Source of the DNA: Acidimicrobiaceae bacterium | GTDB taxonomy: Bacteria > Actinomycetota > Acidimicrobiia > Acidimicrobiales > RAAP-2 | Assembly (NCBI GenBank): GCA_003133075.1 | Contig: PKZN01000026.1 | Location: forward strand, 3,479 to 10,955 | Reading direction: 5' to 3' | DNA length: 7,477 nucleotides | In this document: positions 1 through 6,366 of the stretch, piece by piece | Layout of the letters: every line of letters begins with the position of its first letter | Position numbering within the stretch: position 1 is the stretch's first letter | Notes under the pieces: generated by a model | What the model was told of the DNA's origin: nothing | Database searches by the model: none | What the model saw: the letters and a program-made list of their open reading frames with translations, nothing else | Position numbers and translations under genes: made by a program

Positions 1-1115
1 AGCGGATCGAGCGGTGGATGCCCGCTGAGGCGAACGGGTGAGCCGAAGGTGTAGGTGTCGACATCGTCCGCACCAACGACGTGTCGCAACATCGGTACCA
101 CCCGCGTCGACTCGTCGTCGACGACTTGGAGGACGGTCTTGAGTTGCGCGCACGGTACGCCAGCGCCTTGGAGCAACGCCACCGCTTCTACCGTGACGTA
201 ACGCCTCGTCCAGTCGGTCACGACGTCATCGATCTCCAACATCCGCTGGGCGCGCCCGTGATTGGACGCCAACGTCGGGTCGTCACGCAGGTCCCGTAGA
301 TCGATCAGCTCACAGAGACCTCGCCACTGTGGCTCAGAGATACAGAGGATCGCGACCCAGCCGTCGGCGGTGGCGTAGACGTTGTAGGGCGACTCGCGCA
401 TGCCGCCGTGACGGTTACCGGTGCGCTCGAACGCGGTCGTGGGATCGGTGAGCCACGCCGCAAAGTTCGACGTCAACGTCGGCAGGGCGGCGTCTTGTAA
501 GGACACGTCGACGTGCTGACCACGTCCGGTGACAGCCCGTTCCATCAGGGACGCCATCACACCGATGGCGAGGTGCGATCCGCCGAGAAAGTCGATGAGC
601 GAGGGACCACAACGAACCGGGGGTCCATCGGGGAAACCATTCACCGACATCACGCCCGAACTGGCCTGGACGGTGAGGTCCATGCCGCGCAACGTCCGAT
701 TTGGGCTGTCGGCGCTGTACGCCTTGAGTGAGGCGTAGATGATCCGGGGATTCACCGCGGAGAGGGTGTCGTAGTCGATATGGAGCGACTCGACCGTGCC
801 GGGCGCGAAGTTCTCGATCACGACGTCGGCCATCTCGACCAGTGCGAGGAAGTCGCGGTGGCCCTCGTCGGATTTGAGATCCAGGGCCACCGACGCCTTG
901 CCGCCATTGATGAGTTGGAAGCCCACCGGATCGCCGGCACCCGCCGCTCTGTTAGCGCGCAGCGGCTCGCCACGACCGGGCGACTCGATCTTGATGACGT
1001 TCGCGCCTAAGTGCAACAAGAGGTGCGCGCAGTACGGCCCGCCGTAGACCTGACCGAGGTCCAAGACGGTGACGCCTTCGAGTGGACGGGGTAGTTGGCT
1101 TTCTTCAGTGCTCAC
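1..1115 (-). CDS. Class III (CaiB/BaiF family) CoA-transferase, 3' end beyond the left edge
   Basis: This gene enters from its start at 1115 and stays open for 371 codons to the left edge, so its C-terminus is missing. Enzymes of this family move CoA between acyl-CoA and a free carboxylic acid through an aspartyl-CoA intermediate, in the cytoplasm. What I see is the family N-terminus (PLEGVTVLDLGQVYGGPYCA, residues 11-30), then GANVIKIE (37-44), NGGKASVALDLKS (70-82), ADVVIENFAPGTVE (96-109), the active-site segment LIDFLGGSHLAIG (173-185) with candidate catalytic Asp175, and TGRGQHVDVSLQDA (196-209). The GTG start is chosen because the upstream ATG at 1123 is in another frame and stops at once, and no in-frame start precedes the TAA at about 1169; a weak GGGA lies 11-14 bases upstream. 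Family members have about 380-410 residues, so little is lost. It lies 91 bases behind the LivF-type gene on the same strand, with no clear terminator between, so co-transcription is likely. Substrate unknown. Confidence 0.93.
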   Translation of the reverse strand, partial: MSTEESQLPRPLEGVTVLDLGQVYGGPYCAHLLLHLGANVIKIESPGRGEPLRANRAAGAGDPVGFQLINGGKASVALDLKSDEGHRDFLALVEMADVVIENFAPGTVESLHIDYDTLSAVNPRIIYASLKAYSADSPNRTLRGMDLTVQASSGVMSVNGFPDGPPVRCGPSLIDFLGGSHLAIGVMASLMERAVTGRGQHVDVSLQDAALPTLTSNFAAWLTDPTTAFERTGNRHGGMRESPYNVYATADGWVAILCISEPQWRGLCELIDLRDLRDDPTLASNHGRAQRMLEIDDVVTDWTRRYVTVEAVALLQGAGVPCAQLKTVLQVVDDESTRVVPMLRHVVGADDVDTYTFGSPVRLSGHPPLDP

Positions 1116-1206
1116 GACGACATTTTCCCACGATTGTGATGACGTGCCATCGCGAGGCGTCGAGGGTTACCCGGGCGCAACGATTGACGGTGGAAGACAC
1201 CTCGAC

Positions 1207-1959
1207 TCATCGTAGGTACGCGTCCGCGACATCTTCGTACTTGACGTCCTGGGTAGAACCGCTCAACACGACCTCGCCGCGGTTGAGCAGATAGACCGTT
1301 GAGGCGAGTTCCAGTGCACGACGTACGTACTGTTCGACGATGAGCAAACTCACGCCCTCGCTCGACAAATGGCGCAGGATCTCAAAGATCTGGTCGACAA
1401 TCTTGGGCGCGAGTCCGATCGACACCTCGTCAACCAGCACGATCGTGGGCTTAGTGAAAAAAGCCCGCGAGAGCGCGAGCATCTGCTGTTCGCCACCCGA
1501 CAGCGTCCCCGCGACCTGACTGAGCCGCGCTGCGAGCACCGGGAACACCTCGAGGACCTCATCGACGGCGATGTCGCGCGAGGACGTGGGACGAAAGAGT
1601 TCGAGATTTTCTCGCACGCTCAAGGACCGAAAGATCCCGCGTCCCTCGGGAATGAGACAGACCCCGCTCGACGCCCGGCGATGTGCCGGCATGTGCGTGA
1701 CGTCAACCCCATTTAGCACTATCGTTCCCGAGACCGGCTTCAAGGTGCCCGAGACCAGTCGCATGACGGTCGTCTTGCCGGCACCGTTTGGACCGAGGAG
1801 CGCCACCACCGCGCGCGGGGGCACCTCGAGACTCACCTTGCGCAGCACCACCGTGTCGCCGTAGGACGCTTGAACGTCGCGCAGCACCAAGGTAGGAGGT
1901 TCGCCGGGTATCGCCTCGGGCGTCGCGACGTCGAGGGCGCTGTCCTTCGGCGACGTCAT
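1207..1959 (-). CDS. livF: LivF-type ABC transporter ATP-binding protein
   Basis: This 250-residue cytoplasmic ATPase is one of two that would drive a branched-chain amino acid (HAAT) family importer. The motifs are in order: Walker A GPNGAGKT (56-63), Q-loop region LIPEGRGIF (102-110, the PEGR that marks LivF), signature LSGGEQQ (153-159), Walker B IVLVDE (173-178), D-loop region SIGLAP (180-185), and LIVEQ (206-210). Gln in place of the usual switch His is normal for LivF. The residue after the catalytic Glu is Val (DEVS) where Pro is usual. The protein carries about 22 extra residues before the ABC domain, so a slightly later start is possible, but the ATG at 1959 forms an ATGA overlap with the stop of the permease fusion, which strongly supports it and suggests coupled translation; its own ribosome binding site is weak. 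The symbol reflects the family only; the substrate need not be an amino acid. Confidence 0.95.
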   Translation of the reverse strand: MTSPKDSALDVATPEAIPGEPPTLVLRDVQASYGDTVVLRKVSLEVPPRAVVALLGPNGAGKTTVMRLVSGTLKPVSGTIVLNGVDVTHMPAHRRASSGVCLIPEGRGIFRSLSVRENLELFRPTSSRDIAVDEVLEVFPVLAARLSQVAGTLSGGEQQMLALSRAFFTKPTIVLVDEVSIGLAPKIVDQIFEILRHLSSEGVSLLIVEQYVRRALELASTVYLLNRGEVVLSGSTQDVKYEDVADAYLR

Positions 1960-4628
1960 GCCTGTAGCACCGTGTCGCCGAGGTAGGCCGCCTGCACGCT
2001 GGGTGAGAGTCGAGCTTCCTCGGGCGTCCCCTGATAGATCAGGCTCCCAAAGTCCAGTACGTAGAGCTCGTCACACACGTTCATGGTGAGCGACAGGTCG
2101 TGTTCGATGAGCAAGATCCCGATGTCGCGTTCGGCGACGACGCGTCGAAGCAGCGCACCGAAGTCACTCGTCTCTTGTGCGTCGAGACCGGAGGAGGGTT
2201 CGTCCAACAACAAGATGGTGAATCGACCCGCGAGACATCGCGCGAGTTCGACGAGGCGACGCTGACCAGTCGGTAGCGTGCTGACCGAACGATGCGCGAG
2301 CGCTTCGATGCCCACTAACGCGAGCGCCTCGTCACACCGTCCGGCGATCCGTGTCGCCTGCGTTCGTCCCCGAAAGAGGTGGCGCAACACGCTGGCCCCC
2401 ACGAGACCGCCCTCCGCGCCGATGCGCACGTTCTCCTCCACACTCAACGAGTCACAGAGCTGCACCTGTTGGAACGTTCGTCCGAGTCCGAGACGCGCGC
2501 GCGCCGAGGGCCGACGTCCAGAGACGTCTTGCTCACCGAGCAGGACCGTGCCCGAACTCGGCGTGTTCAGTCCCGAACAGGCGTTGAACAAGGTGGTCTT
2601 GCCCGCACCGTTAGGACCAATCACGCCGGTCACTCGACCGGTGCGTGCGGTGACACTGACGTTGTCGACCGCCACCAATCCACCGAAGCGAACGACGATC
2701 TCCTTGGCGTCGAGCGTGGTCGCCAACCCCACGCGGTCGTCGCTCGCCTCGAGCGACGCAGTCCTCGTTCGCCCCTTACGTGCCGCAGCGGACTCCGCGA
2801 GGCGCTCGACGAACTTCGGTCGCTTCGGCACCATGCCCATTGAATACGTCAACGCACCCAGACCGAAGGCCAACTGGAGAATGTTGGTGGCCGACTGGGA
2901 AGTGAAGTACGCGGGAATGAGTCCGACCAACAATGCACCGAACAAAGCGAACCACGGCTCCCCGAAGGCGGCGATGACGACGATCACGAAAAGGTTGAGC
3001 GACGTAAGGGGCACGAAGTTCTGTCCGGTGGCGGTCCCCAAGGCGCATCCCGATAACGCACCCGCGATGGAGGCGAGGAACGCGGAGAGGCAAAACACGA
3101 GGATGCGCGTCACGAGCGTGTTGACGCCGAAGGCCTCCAGGGTGAGCGGGGACTCACCGAGCACCCGCAGCAACCCCCCGAGTCGACCGCGGATCAACCA
3201 CACGGTGAAGACGGTGGAGAGCACCACGAAGAAGAGGATGAGGTAGTAAAAGCCCCGGTCGCTGCTGACCGGGAGCCAACTGACGTCGGGACGCGGCATC
3301 GGGATACCCAGGTTTTCGATGCCGAACATCCACGAGGAGTCGTAGAACATCGTCTGGACCAACAGTCCGAAGCCCAACGTGGCGAGCGCCAAATACAGCC
3401 CCGACAGACGCACCGCGGGCAGCGCGAGGAGCGCACCGATCGGGACGACGATGAGACCCGCGAAGAGCAGCGCGAAGAGCCACGGGATGCCCGCGGCAGC
3501 GAAGCGCGAGAACGCCACGGCACCGATGGCGGCGAAGGTGATCTGACACAGTGAGACCTGACGTGAGATCCGCACCAACAGGCCCAACGAACTCAACAGA
3601 ATGACGAAGGTCAACACGCCCATCCACGCGGTGAGGTAGGCGGGGAAGACGAAGGGCACCGCGATCAGCGCGCCCACGACGACGACCGCGCCCGAGAGTT
3701 GGAAGGGGATCGGGAGGTTCGTCGGGGCCAACTCGCGACTCGCGCGTCGCGTCGAGGAGTCGATCGAGCGCTGTTGGCGCACGAAGATGAGAACGCCGAA
3801 GAGGATGATGAAGGGAATCGCTGACGGTAGTCCGGAGAAGATGTTGACCGACGTGAAGTACTTCGTCGCGAGGCTCGCGGCGACCCCGATGACGATGCCG
3901 CCGACCCACGTCCACGGGAGACTCTGGAAGCGACCAATGGCCGCCGCGCCGAAGGCTTGGACCACCAGCAGCGTCAGTGACGTGGCGTCGAGACCCAGAT
4001 TGGGGGCGAGCAGGAGGCCGGACAGGGTAACGAGGAAGCTCCCGATCACCCACGCCGCTCGGCGCACGGTGATGGGGTTGATGCCCGAGATGGACAGGAG
4101 ATCCGGGTCGTCAACGACCGCGCGCATGGCCGTACCCAGACGAGTGAACTTCAACATCGCATAGAGCAAGGCGGTCGAGACGATCGATATCGCCACGACG
4201 ATGATGTCGCTCAGCGTGACGAACGTTCCGCCGATGGCGAAGGTGTGCAGTGAGAGGAACGCGGGGTAGAACGAACCATTCGATCCGTACCACTGCGTAC
4301 AGGCGGCTTCGATGATGAGCAGCAGACCGACGGTGCCCACCACCTGGAGGATCAAACTCGAACGCGCCAAAATCCGCGCGAATCGCTCGAGACTAAAGCC
4401 CAGCGCGATGCTGAGCGGCACGACGGAGAGTGCGGCGGCGTAGGGCCACGGCATGCCGTGCGCGTAGTGGAGCCAGTAGAACACGTAGGCCGCGAGCGTG
4501 GCGAGGGCCCCGTGGGCGAAATTGAAGATTCCCGAGGTCCGGTAACTCAGTACCAGACCCACCGCGGCCATTCCATAAATCGATCCGGACACGACGCCGA
4601 TGATGAGAAATGGAAGAACACTCGTCAT
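1956..4628 (-). CDS. LivH-LivM-LivG fusion: two HAAT permease domains and one ABC ATPase
   Basis: One 890-residue membrane protein carries three parts that are usually separate genes. Residues 1 to about 285 are a LivH-type permease (N-terminal segments GVVSGSIYGMAAVGLVLSYR at 11-30 and FNFAHGALATLAAY at 35-48). Residues about 308-602 are a LivM-type permease (VSLCQITFAAIGA 358-370, VRLSGLYLALATLGFG 406-421). After a charged linker (about 603-635), residues 636-887 are a LivG-type ATPase: Walker A GPNGAGKT (671-678), Q-loop RTFQ (717-720), signature LPTGQRR (785-791), Walker B ILLLDE (805-810), D-loop SSGLD (812-816), switch His843 in IEHD, and the LivG-like ending AAYLGD. The signature has Pro-Thr where LSGGQ has Ser-Gly; LivG proteins are known to vary here. 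About 16-18 hydrophobic segments lie in the first 600 residues. GAGAG stands just upstream of the ATG. The gene follows the binding protein by 85 bases and overlaps the LivF gene by 4. With that ATPase it would form the whole inner-membrane importer. Confidence 0.95.
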   Translation of the reverse strand: MTSVLPFLIIGVVSGSIYGMAAVGLVLSYRTSGIFNFAHGALATLAAYVFYWLHYAHGMPWPYAAALSVVPLSIALGFSLERFARILARSSLILQVVGTVGLLLIIEAACTQWYGSNGSFYPAFLSLHTFAIGGTFVTLSDIIVVAISIVSTALLYAMLKFTRLGTAMRAVVDDPDLLSISGINPITVRRAAWVIGSFLVTLSGLLLAPNLGLDATSLTLLVVQAFGAAAIGRFQSLPWTWVGGIVIGVAASLATKYFTSVNIFSGLPSAIPFIILFGVLIFVRQQRSIDSSTRRASRELAPTNLPIPFQLSGAVVVVGALIAVPFVFPAYLTAWMGVLTFVILLSSLGLLVRISRQVSLCQITFAAIGAVAFSRFAAAGIPWLFALLFAGLIVVPIGALLALPAVRLSGLYLALATLGFGLLVQTMFYDSSWMFGIENLGIPMPRPDVSWLPVSSDRGFYYLILFFVVLSTVFTVWLIRGRLGGLLRVLGESPLTLEAFGVNTLVTRILVFCLSAFLASIAGALSGCALGTATGQNFVPLTSLNLFVIVVIAAFGEPWFALFGALLVGLIPAYFTSQSATNILQLAFGLGALTYSMGMVPKRPKFVERLAESAAARKGRTRTASLEASDDRVGLATTLDAKEIVVRFGGLVAVDNVSVTARTGRVTGVIGPNGAGKTTLFNACSGLNTPSSGTVLLGEQDVSGRRPSARARLGLGRTFQQVQLCDSLSVEENVRIGAEGGLVGASVLRHLFRGRTQATRIAGRCDEALALVGIEALAHRSVSTLPTGQRRLVELARCLAGRFTILLLDEPSSGLDAQETSDFGALLRRVVAERDIGILLIEHDLSLTMNVCDELYVLDFGSLIYQGTPEEARLSPSVQAAYLGDTVLQA

Positions 4629-4641
4629 GCTCTCTCTTCTC

Positions 4642-4710
4642 CCATCATCGACGCCACGCCCGGATCTACGTAATCAGTTTTTAATGCTTGGTGTTAGCGG
4701 TCGACGACGG
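4642..4710 (-). promoter_or_regulatory. Possible stem between the binding-protein and permease genes
   Basis: In the 85-base gap after the binding-protein stop, the transcript can pair 4710-4700 (CCGTCGTCGAC) with 4652-4642 (GTCGATGATGG): 11 pairs, two of them G-U, around a 47-base loop that holds an AT-rich stretch. It could protect the 3' end of the abundant binding-protein message or lower readthrough to the permease. There is no U-tract after it, so a true terminator is unlikely. The long loop makes chance a real possibility. Confidence 0.25.
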
Positions 4711-4713
4711 TTC

Positions 4714-5931
4714 TTACGACGCTGGGCAGTACGGCGTCAAGCCCTGCGGCAGCTCGATATTGCCGTTGTCCACGTCAAGAATGAAGATGCAACTCACCGA
4801 GTTGGGCTTGTTCTTGGTGAACGTCAGCGGTGGCGTGAGGCCACCCAACGTGGCACCCTTCAACTTGTACAGACCCGCGATGAGCTGAGCCCTCGTCGGC
4901 TTGTTGCCGAGATCGCCCGCCTTGGCCGCTGCTTCGAAGAGTTCGCCCGACGCCCACGAGTCCGCGTCGTCCTGGGTGAACGTCTTGGAACTCAGCACCG
5001 ACGGCTCGTACTTCTCGAGGGCCGAGTGATAGATACCCGCCGCCGCCGAGGTCGCGGTGAACGGGAAGGCGTCCGCGGCGAACACCGCCGAGGCCGTACC
5101 TAACTGCGTGGCGAGCGCGGGCGTCAAGACGACGTCCTCGTTCAACAGTGTCGGGTCGTAGCCGAGCGTGGCGCAGTCCGAGGCAATACCGGGCAGCTCG
5201 AAGGATGGTCCGACGAACTCGAGGTCCTGGGCCTTCGCCGCTTGGGCGGCGAGGCACTGGGAGTCGAAGTTCGCGTCACCCACCGAGGTCGTCTCCGAGA
5301 CGGCCAGCGTGCCACCGATTGCGGTGTAGGCACCTTGGTAGACCGGCAGCAACTGAGAACACACCGGCGCCTCTACGCAGTAGAGGTACGCGCCGGTGGT
5401 CTGGTGCAGCACGTTCTTCGCGTACAACAACAGGTCCGGCACCGACTCGTTCGACGTGGCACCAATCGGGAAGTAGTTCTTCTCGGTAAAGAAGCTCGGC
5501 AGCGGCGTGCTACCACCCAAAACCGGGATGTCGGCACTCTCTAGATAGGTGTTAAACGTCGCGTCTTCAGCACTGTTGTCAGCCACGATGGCTAACACGT
5601 GATCGCTGTTCACGAGCTGCTTCACGTCATTGAGCGCCGTTGATGGTGAGCCACCGTCATCTTTCACGATGACCTTCACCTTGTGACCGTTGATGCCCCC
5701 GTGTGCGTTCGTGTAGTCGGCCCAGGCCAGCAGCGACAGGTTCCCACCGATGAAGTTCGACGAGTTACTGCCGCTGTAGGTTCCGATGTTGCCGATGACC
5801 CACGTGGCCTTTGCGGCCTTCGCGGTCGCACCGCTCGATTCGGCGGCGAGTACACCCACGCTGATTGTTGAAGCAACGATCGCCGTAAACGCAACCGCAA
5901 TCGTCGTCCATCTTCCTTTATTTCGTTTCAT
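4714..5931 (-). CDS. Secreted HAAT-family substrate-binding protein (Peripla_BP_6 type)
   Basis: This 405-residue protein would capture the substrate outside the membrane and deliver it to the importer encoded downstream. Residues 1-29 or so form a Sec signal peptide: basic MKRNKGR, then a hydrophobic run to VLA, with possible cleavage after Ala29 or Ala37. The mature part has the type I binding-protein layout: WVIGNIGTYSG (44-54), GGINGHKVKVIVKDDGG (78-94), a lobe with NSAEDATFNTYLESADIPVLGG (119-140), and a second lobe with ATLGYDP (254-260) and ALATQLGTASAVFAADAFPF (272-291). No Cys lies in or near the signal peptide, so it is not a standard lipoprotein, unusual if the cell is a monoderm. 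The mature chain has six Cys (185, 191, 226, 253, 381, 402), an even number that would suit disulfides in an exported protein. The start is firm, with AGGGGG five bases upstream. It is the first gene of the operon. The ligand cannot be read from sequence. Confidence 0.93.
   Translation of the reverse strand: MKRNKGRWTTIAVAFTAIVASTISVGVLAAESSGATAKAAKATWVIGNIGTYSGSNSSNFIGGNLSLLAWADYTNAHGGINGHKVKVIVKDDGGSPSTALNDVKQLVNSDHVLAIVADNSAEDATFNTYLESADIPVLGGSTPLPSFFTEKNYFPIGATSNESVPDLLLYAKNVLHQTTGAYLYCVEAPVCSQLLPVYQGAYTAIGGTLAVSETTSVGDANFDSQCLAAQAAKAQDLEFVGPSFELPGIASDCATLGYDPTLLNEDVVLTPALATQLGTASAVFAADAFPFTATSAAAGIYHSALEKYEPSVLSSKTFTQDDADSWASGELFEAAAKAGDLGNKPTRAQLIAGLYKLKGATLGGLTPPLTFTKNKPNSVSCIFILDVDNGNIELPQGLTPYCPAS
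5362..5398 (-). repeat. Long hairpin inside the binding-protein coding sequence
   Basis: Arms CACCGGCG (5362-5369) and CGCCGGTG (5391-5398) pair perfectly. Directly inside, CCTCTAC (5370-5376) pairs with GTAGAGG (5380-5386) around a 3-base loop, leaving a 4-base bulge (5387-5390). That gives 15 Watson-Crick pairs in 37 bases. It lies over codons for about residues 179-190, around the first two cysteines. It may be an RNA stability or pausing element, or a chance result of GC-rich codons. Confidence 0.6.
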
Positions 5932-5936
5932 TGATT

Positions 5937-5942
5937 CCCCCT
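5937..5942 (-). promoter_or_regulatory. Strong ribosome binding site of the binding-protein gene
   Basis: On the minus strand AGGGGG precedes the ATG at 5931 by five bases (AATCA). This is the clearest Shine-Dalgarno sequence in the operon and fixes the start. It fits the need to make more binding protein than permease. Confidence 0.75.
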
Positions 5943-5981
5943 AATGTCTCGATTTTCATCTTTGTCCAAAAACCCCTACGT

Positions 5982-5996
5982 CGCTCGGCGCGAGCG
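5982..5996 (-). promoter_or_regulatory. GC-rich hairpin in the leader of the transporter operon
   Basis: CGCTCG (5982-5987) and CGAGCG (5991-5996) form a perfect 6-pair stem with a 3-base loop, about 50 bases upstream of the binding-protein start. In the leftward transcript a run of five U (5972-5968) follows after nine bases. It may be a leader structure or weak attenuator. The U-run is not adjacent, so it is not a standard terminator. Confidence 0.3.
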
Positions 5997-6084
5997 GCCC
6001 TCCTGCTGACCCCTCGCCCCTCGCCAATTCCTGGTGAGATTCTTAACACACTATTCCGTACATTAGTGAACAACTTACAAGAAC

Positions 6085-6099
6085 CCAGTCTCTTACTGG
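6085..6099. promoter_or_regulatory. Short inverted repeat near the presumed operon promoter
   Basis: CCAGT (6085-6089) and ACTGG (6095-6099) are inverted around CTCTT. The site lies in the AT-richer stretch where the leftward promoter is expected, so it could be an operator. Five-base arms are weak evidence by themselves. Confidence 0.2.
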
Positions 6100-6136
6100 A
6101 AATCCAACCCCTCGTGGACCAATTTCCCGCACCGGC

Positions 6137-6158
6137 CGTCGTCATTCACGTGACGACG
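6137..6158. promoter_or_regulatory. Inverted repeat CGTCGTCA / TGACGACG, candidate operator
   Basis: Perfect 8-base arms at 6137-6144 and 6151-6158 are separated by TTCACG. Overlapping them is an 8-base palindrome TCACGTGA (6146-6153). The TGACG half-site recurs in the palindrome at 6257-6266, which makes regulator binding more plausible. The regulator is not in this window. Confidence 0.35.
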
Positions 6159-6256
6159 CATCGCCAACCGTGGCTCCCCGATCTCCGGCGGCGAGGATGA
6201 TTCGAGCACGACGCACACGATGTTGGAAGCGTTTGACACGGAAGGGTGATCAGTGT

Positions 6257-6266
6257 GTGACGTCAC
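6257..6266. promoter_or_regulatory. Perfect 10-base palindrome GTGACGTCAC, candidate operator
   Basis: GTGACGTCAC reads the same on both strands. It lies about 60 bases upstream of the candidate promoter of the propeller gene and shares TGACG with the inverted repeat at 6137-6158, 107 bases away. Just beside it CACGA (6264-6268) and TCGTG (6275-6279) form a second small inverted repeat. TetR- and GntR-type repressors often use such sites, but the family cannot be assigned here. Confidence 0.35.
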
Positions 6267-6326
6267 GATTTTTCTCGTGTGCTCGCCGCCAAGCGACGTG
6301 CTCCTCAACACGGCGGCGTTGTCCTC

Positions 6327-6355
6327 TTGCACGCAGGCGGATCAACTGGTAGGTT
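6327..6355 (+). promoter_or_regulatory. Candidate promoter of the propeller gene
   Basis: A -35-like TTGCAC (6327-6332) and a -10-like TAGGTT (6350-6355) are separated by 17 bases. The -10 fits the TANNNT pattern common in GC-rich actinobacteria; the -35 matches only TTG. Transcription would begin near 6362, giving a leader of about 60 bases that starts just before the hairpin at 6367-6419. Confidence 0.4.
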
Positions 6356-6366
6356 CCAGACTGAGT

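Noticed and set aside
1159..1206. Inverted repeat GTCGAGG / CCTCGAC between the LivF-type and CoA-transferase genes, considered as a terminator
   Set aside because: Only seven pairs with a 34-base loop and no U-tract. Too weak to call a terminator, so co-transcription remains the better reading.
1850..1980. Repeated CACCGTGTCGCCG near the start of the LivF-type gene and the end of the fusion gene
   Set aside because: Both copies encode GDTV-like residues in the coding frames (YGDTV and LGDTV). This is most simply chance codon similarity, not a mobile or recombination repeat.
2278..3246. A 322-codon open frame on the plus strand
   Set aside because: It lies wholly antisense to the LivM/LivG part of the fusion, whose reading frame has clear family motifs. 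Its translation is rich in Arg, Ser and Pro with no recognisable domain, as expected of a shadow frame in GC-rich DNA.
3154..4053. A 299-codon minus-strand frame within the permease gene
   Set aside because: Same strand but a different frame from the LivH-LivM-LivG protein; it has no hydrophobic segments or family motifs.
5918..6145. A 75-codon minus-strand frame overlapping the binding-protein start, considered as a leader peptide
   Set aside because: No good ribosome binding site, no run of regulatory codons, and the binding-protein gene has its own strong site. The translation looks like a random basic peptide.
5931..6200. An 89-codon plus-strand frame in the intergenic region
   Set aside because: It begins exactly opposite the binding-protein start codon, has no ribosome binding site, and crosses the inverted repeats and the probable leftward promoter.
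6093..6352. Small frames on both strands (79 and 60 codons) in the intergenic region
   Set aside because: They overlap each other in opposite directions, have no ribosome binding sites and, for the plus-strand one, an Arg-rich composition typical of chance frames.
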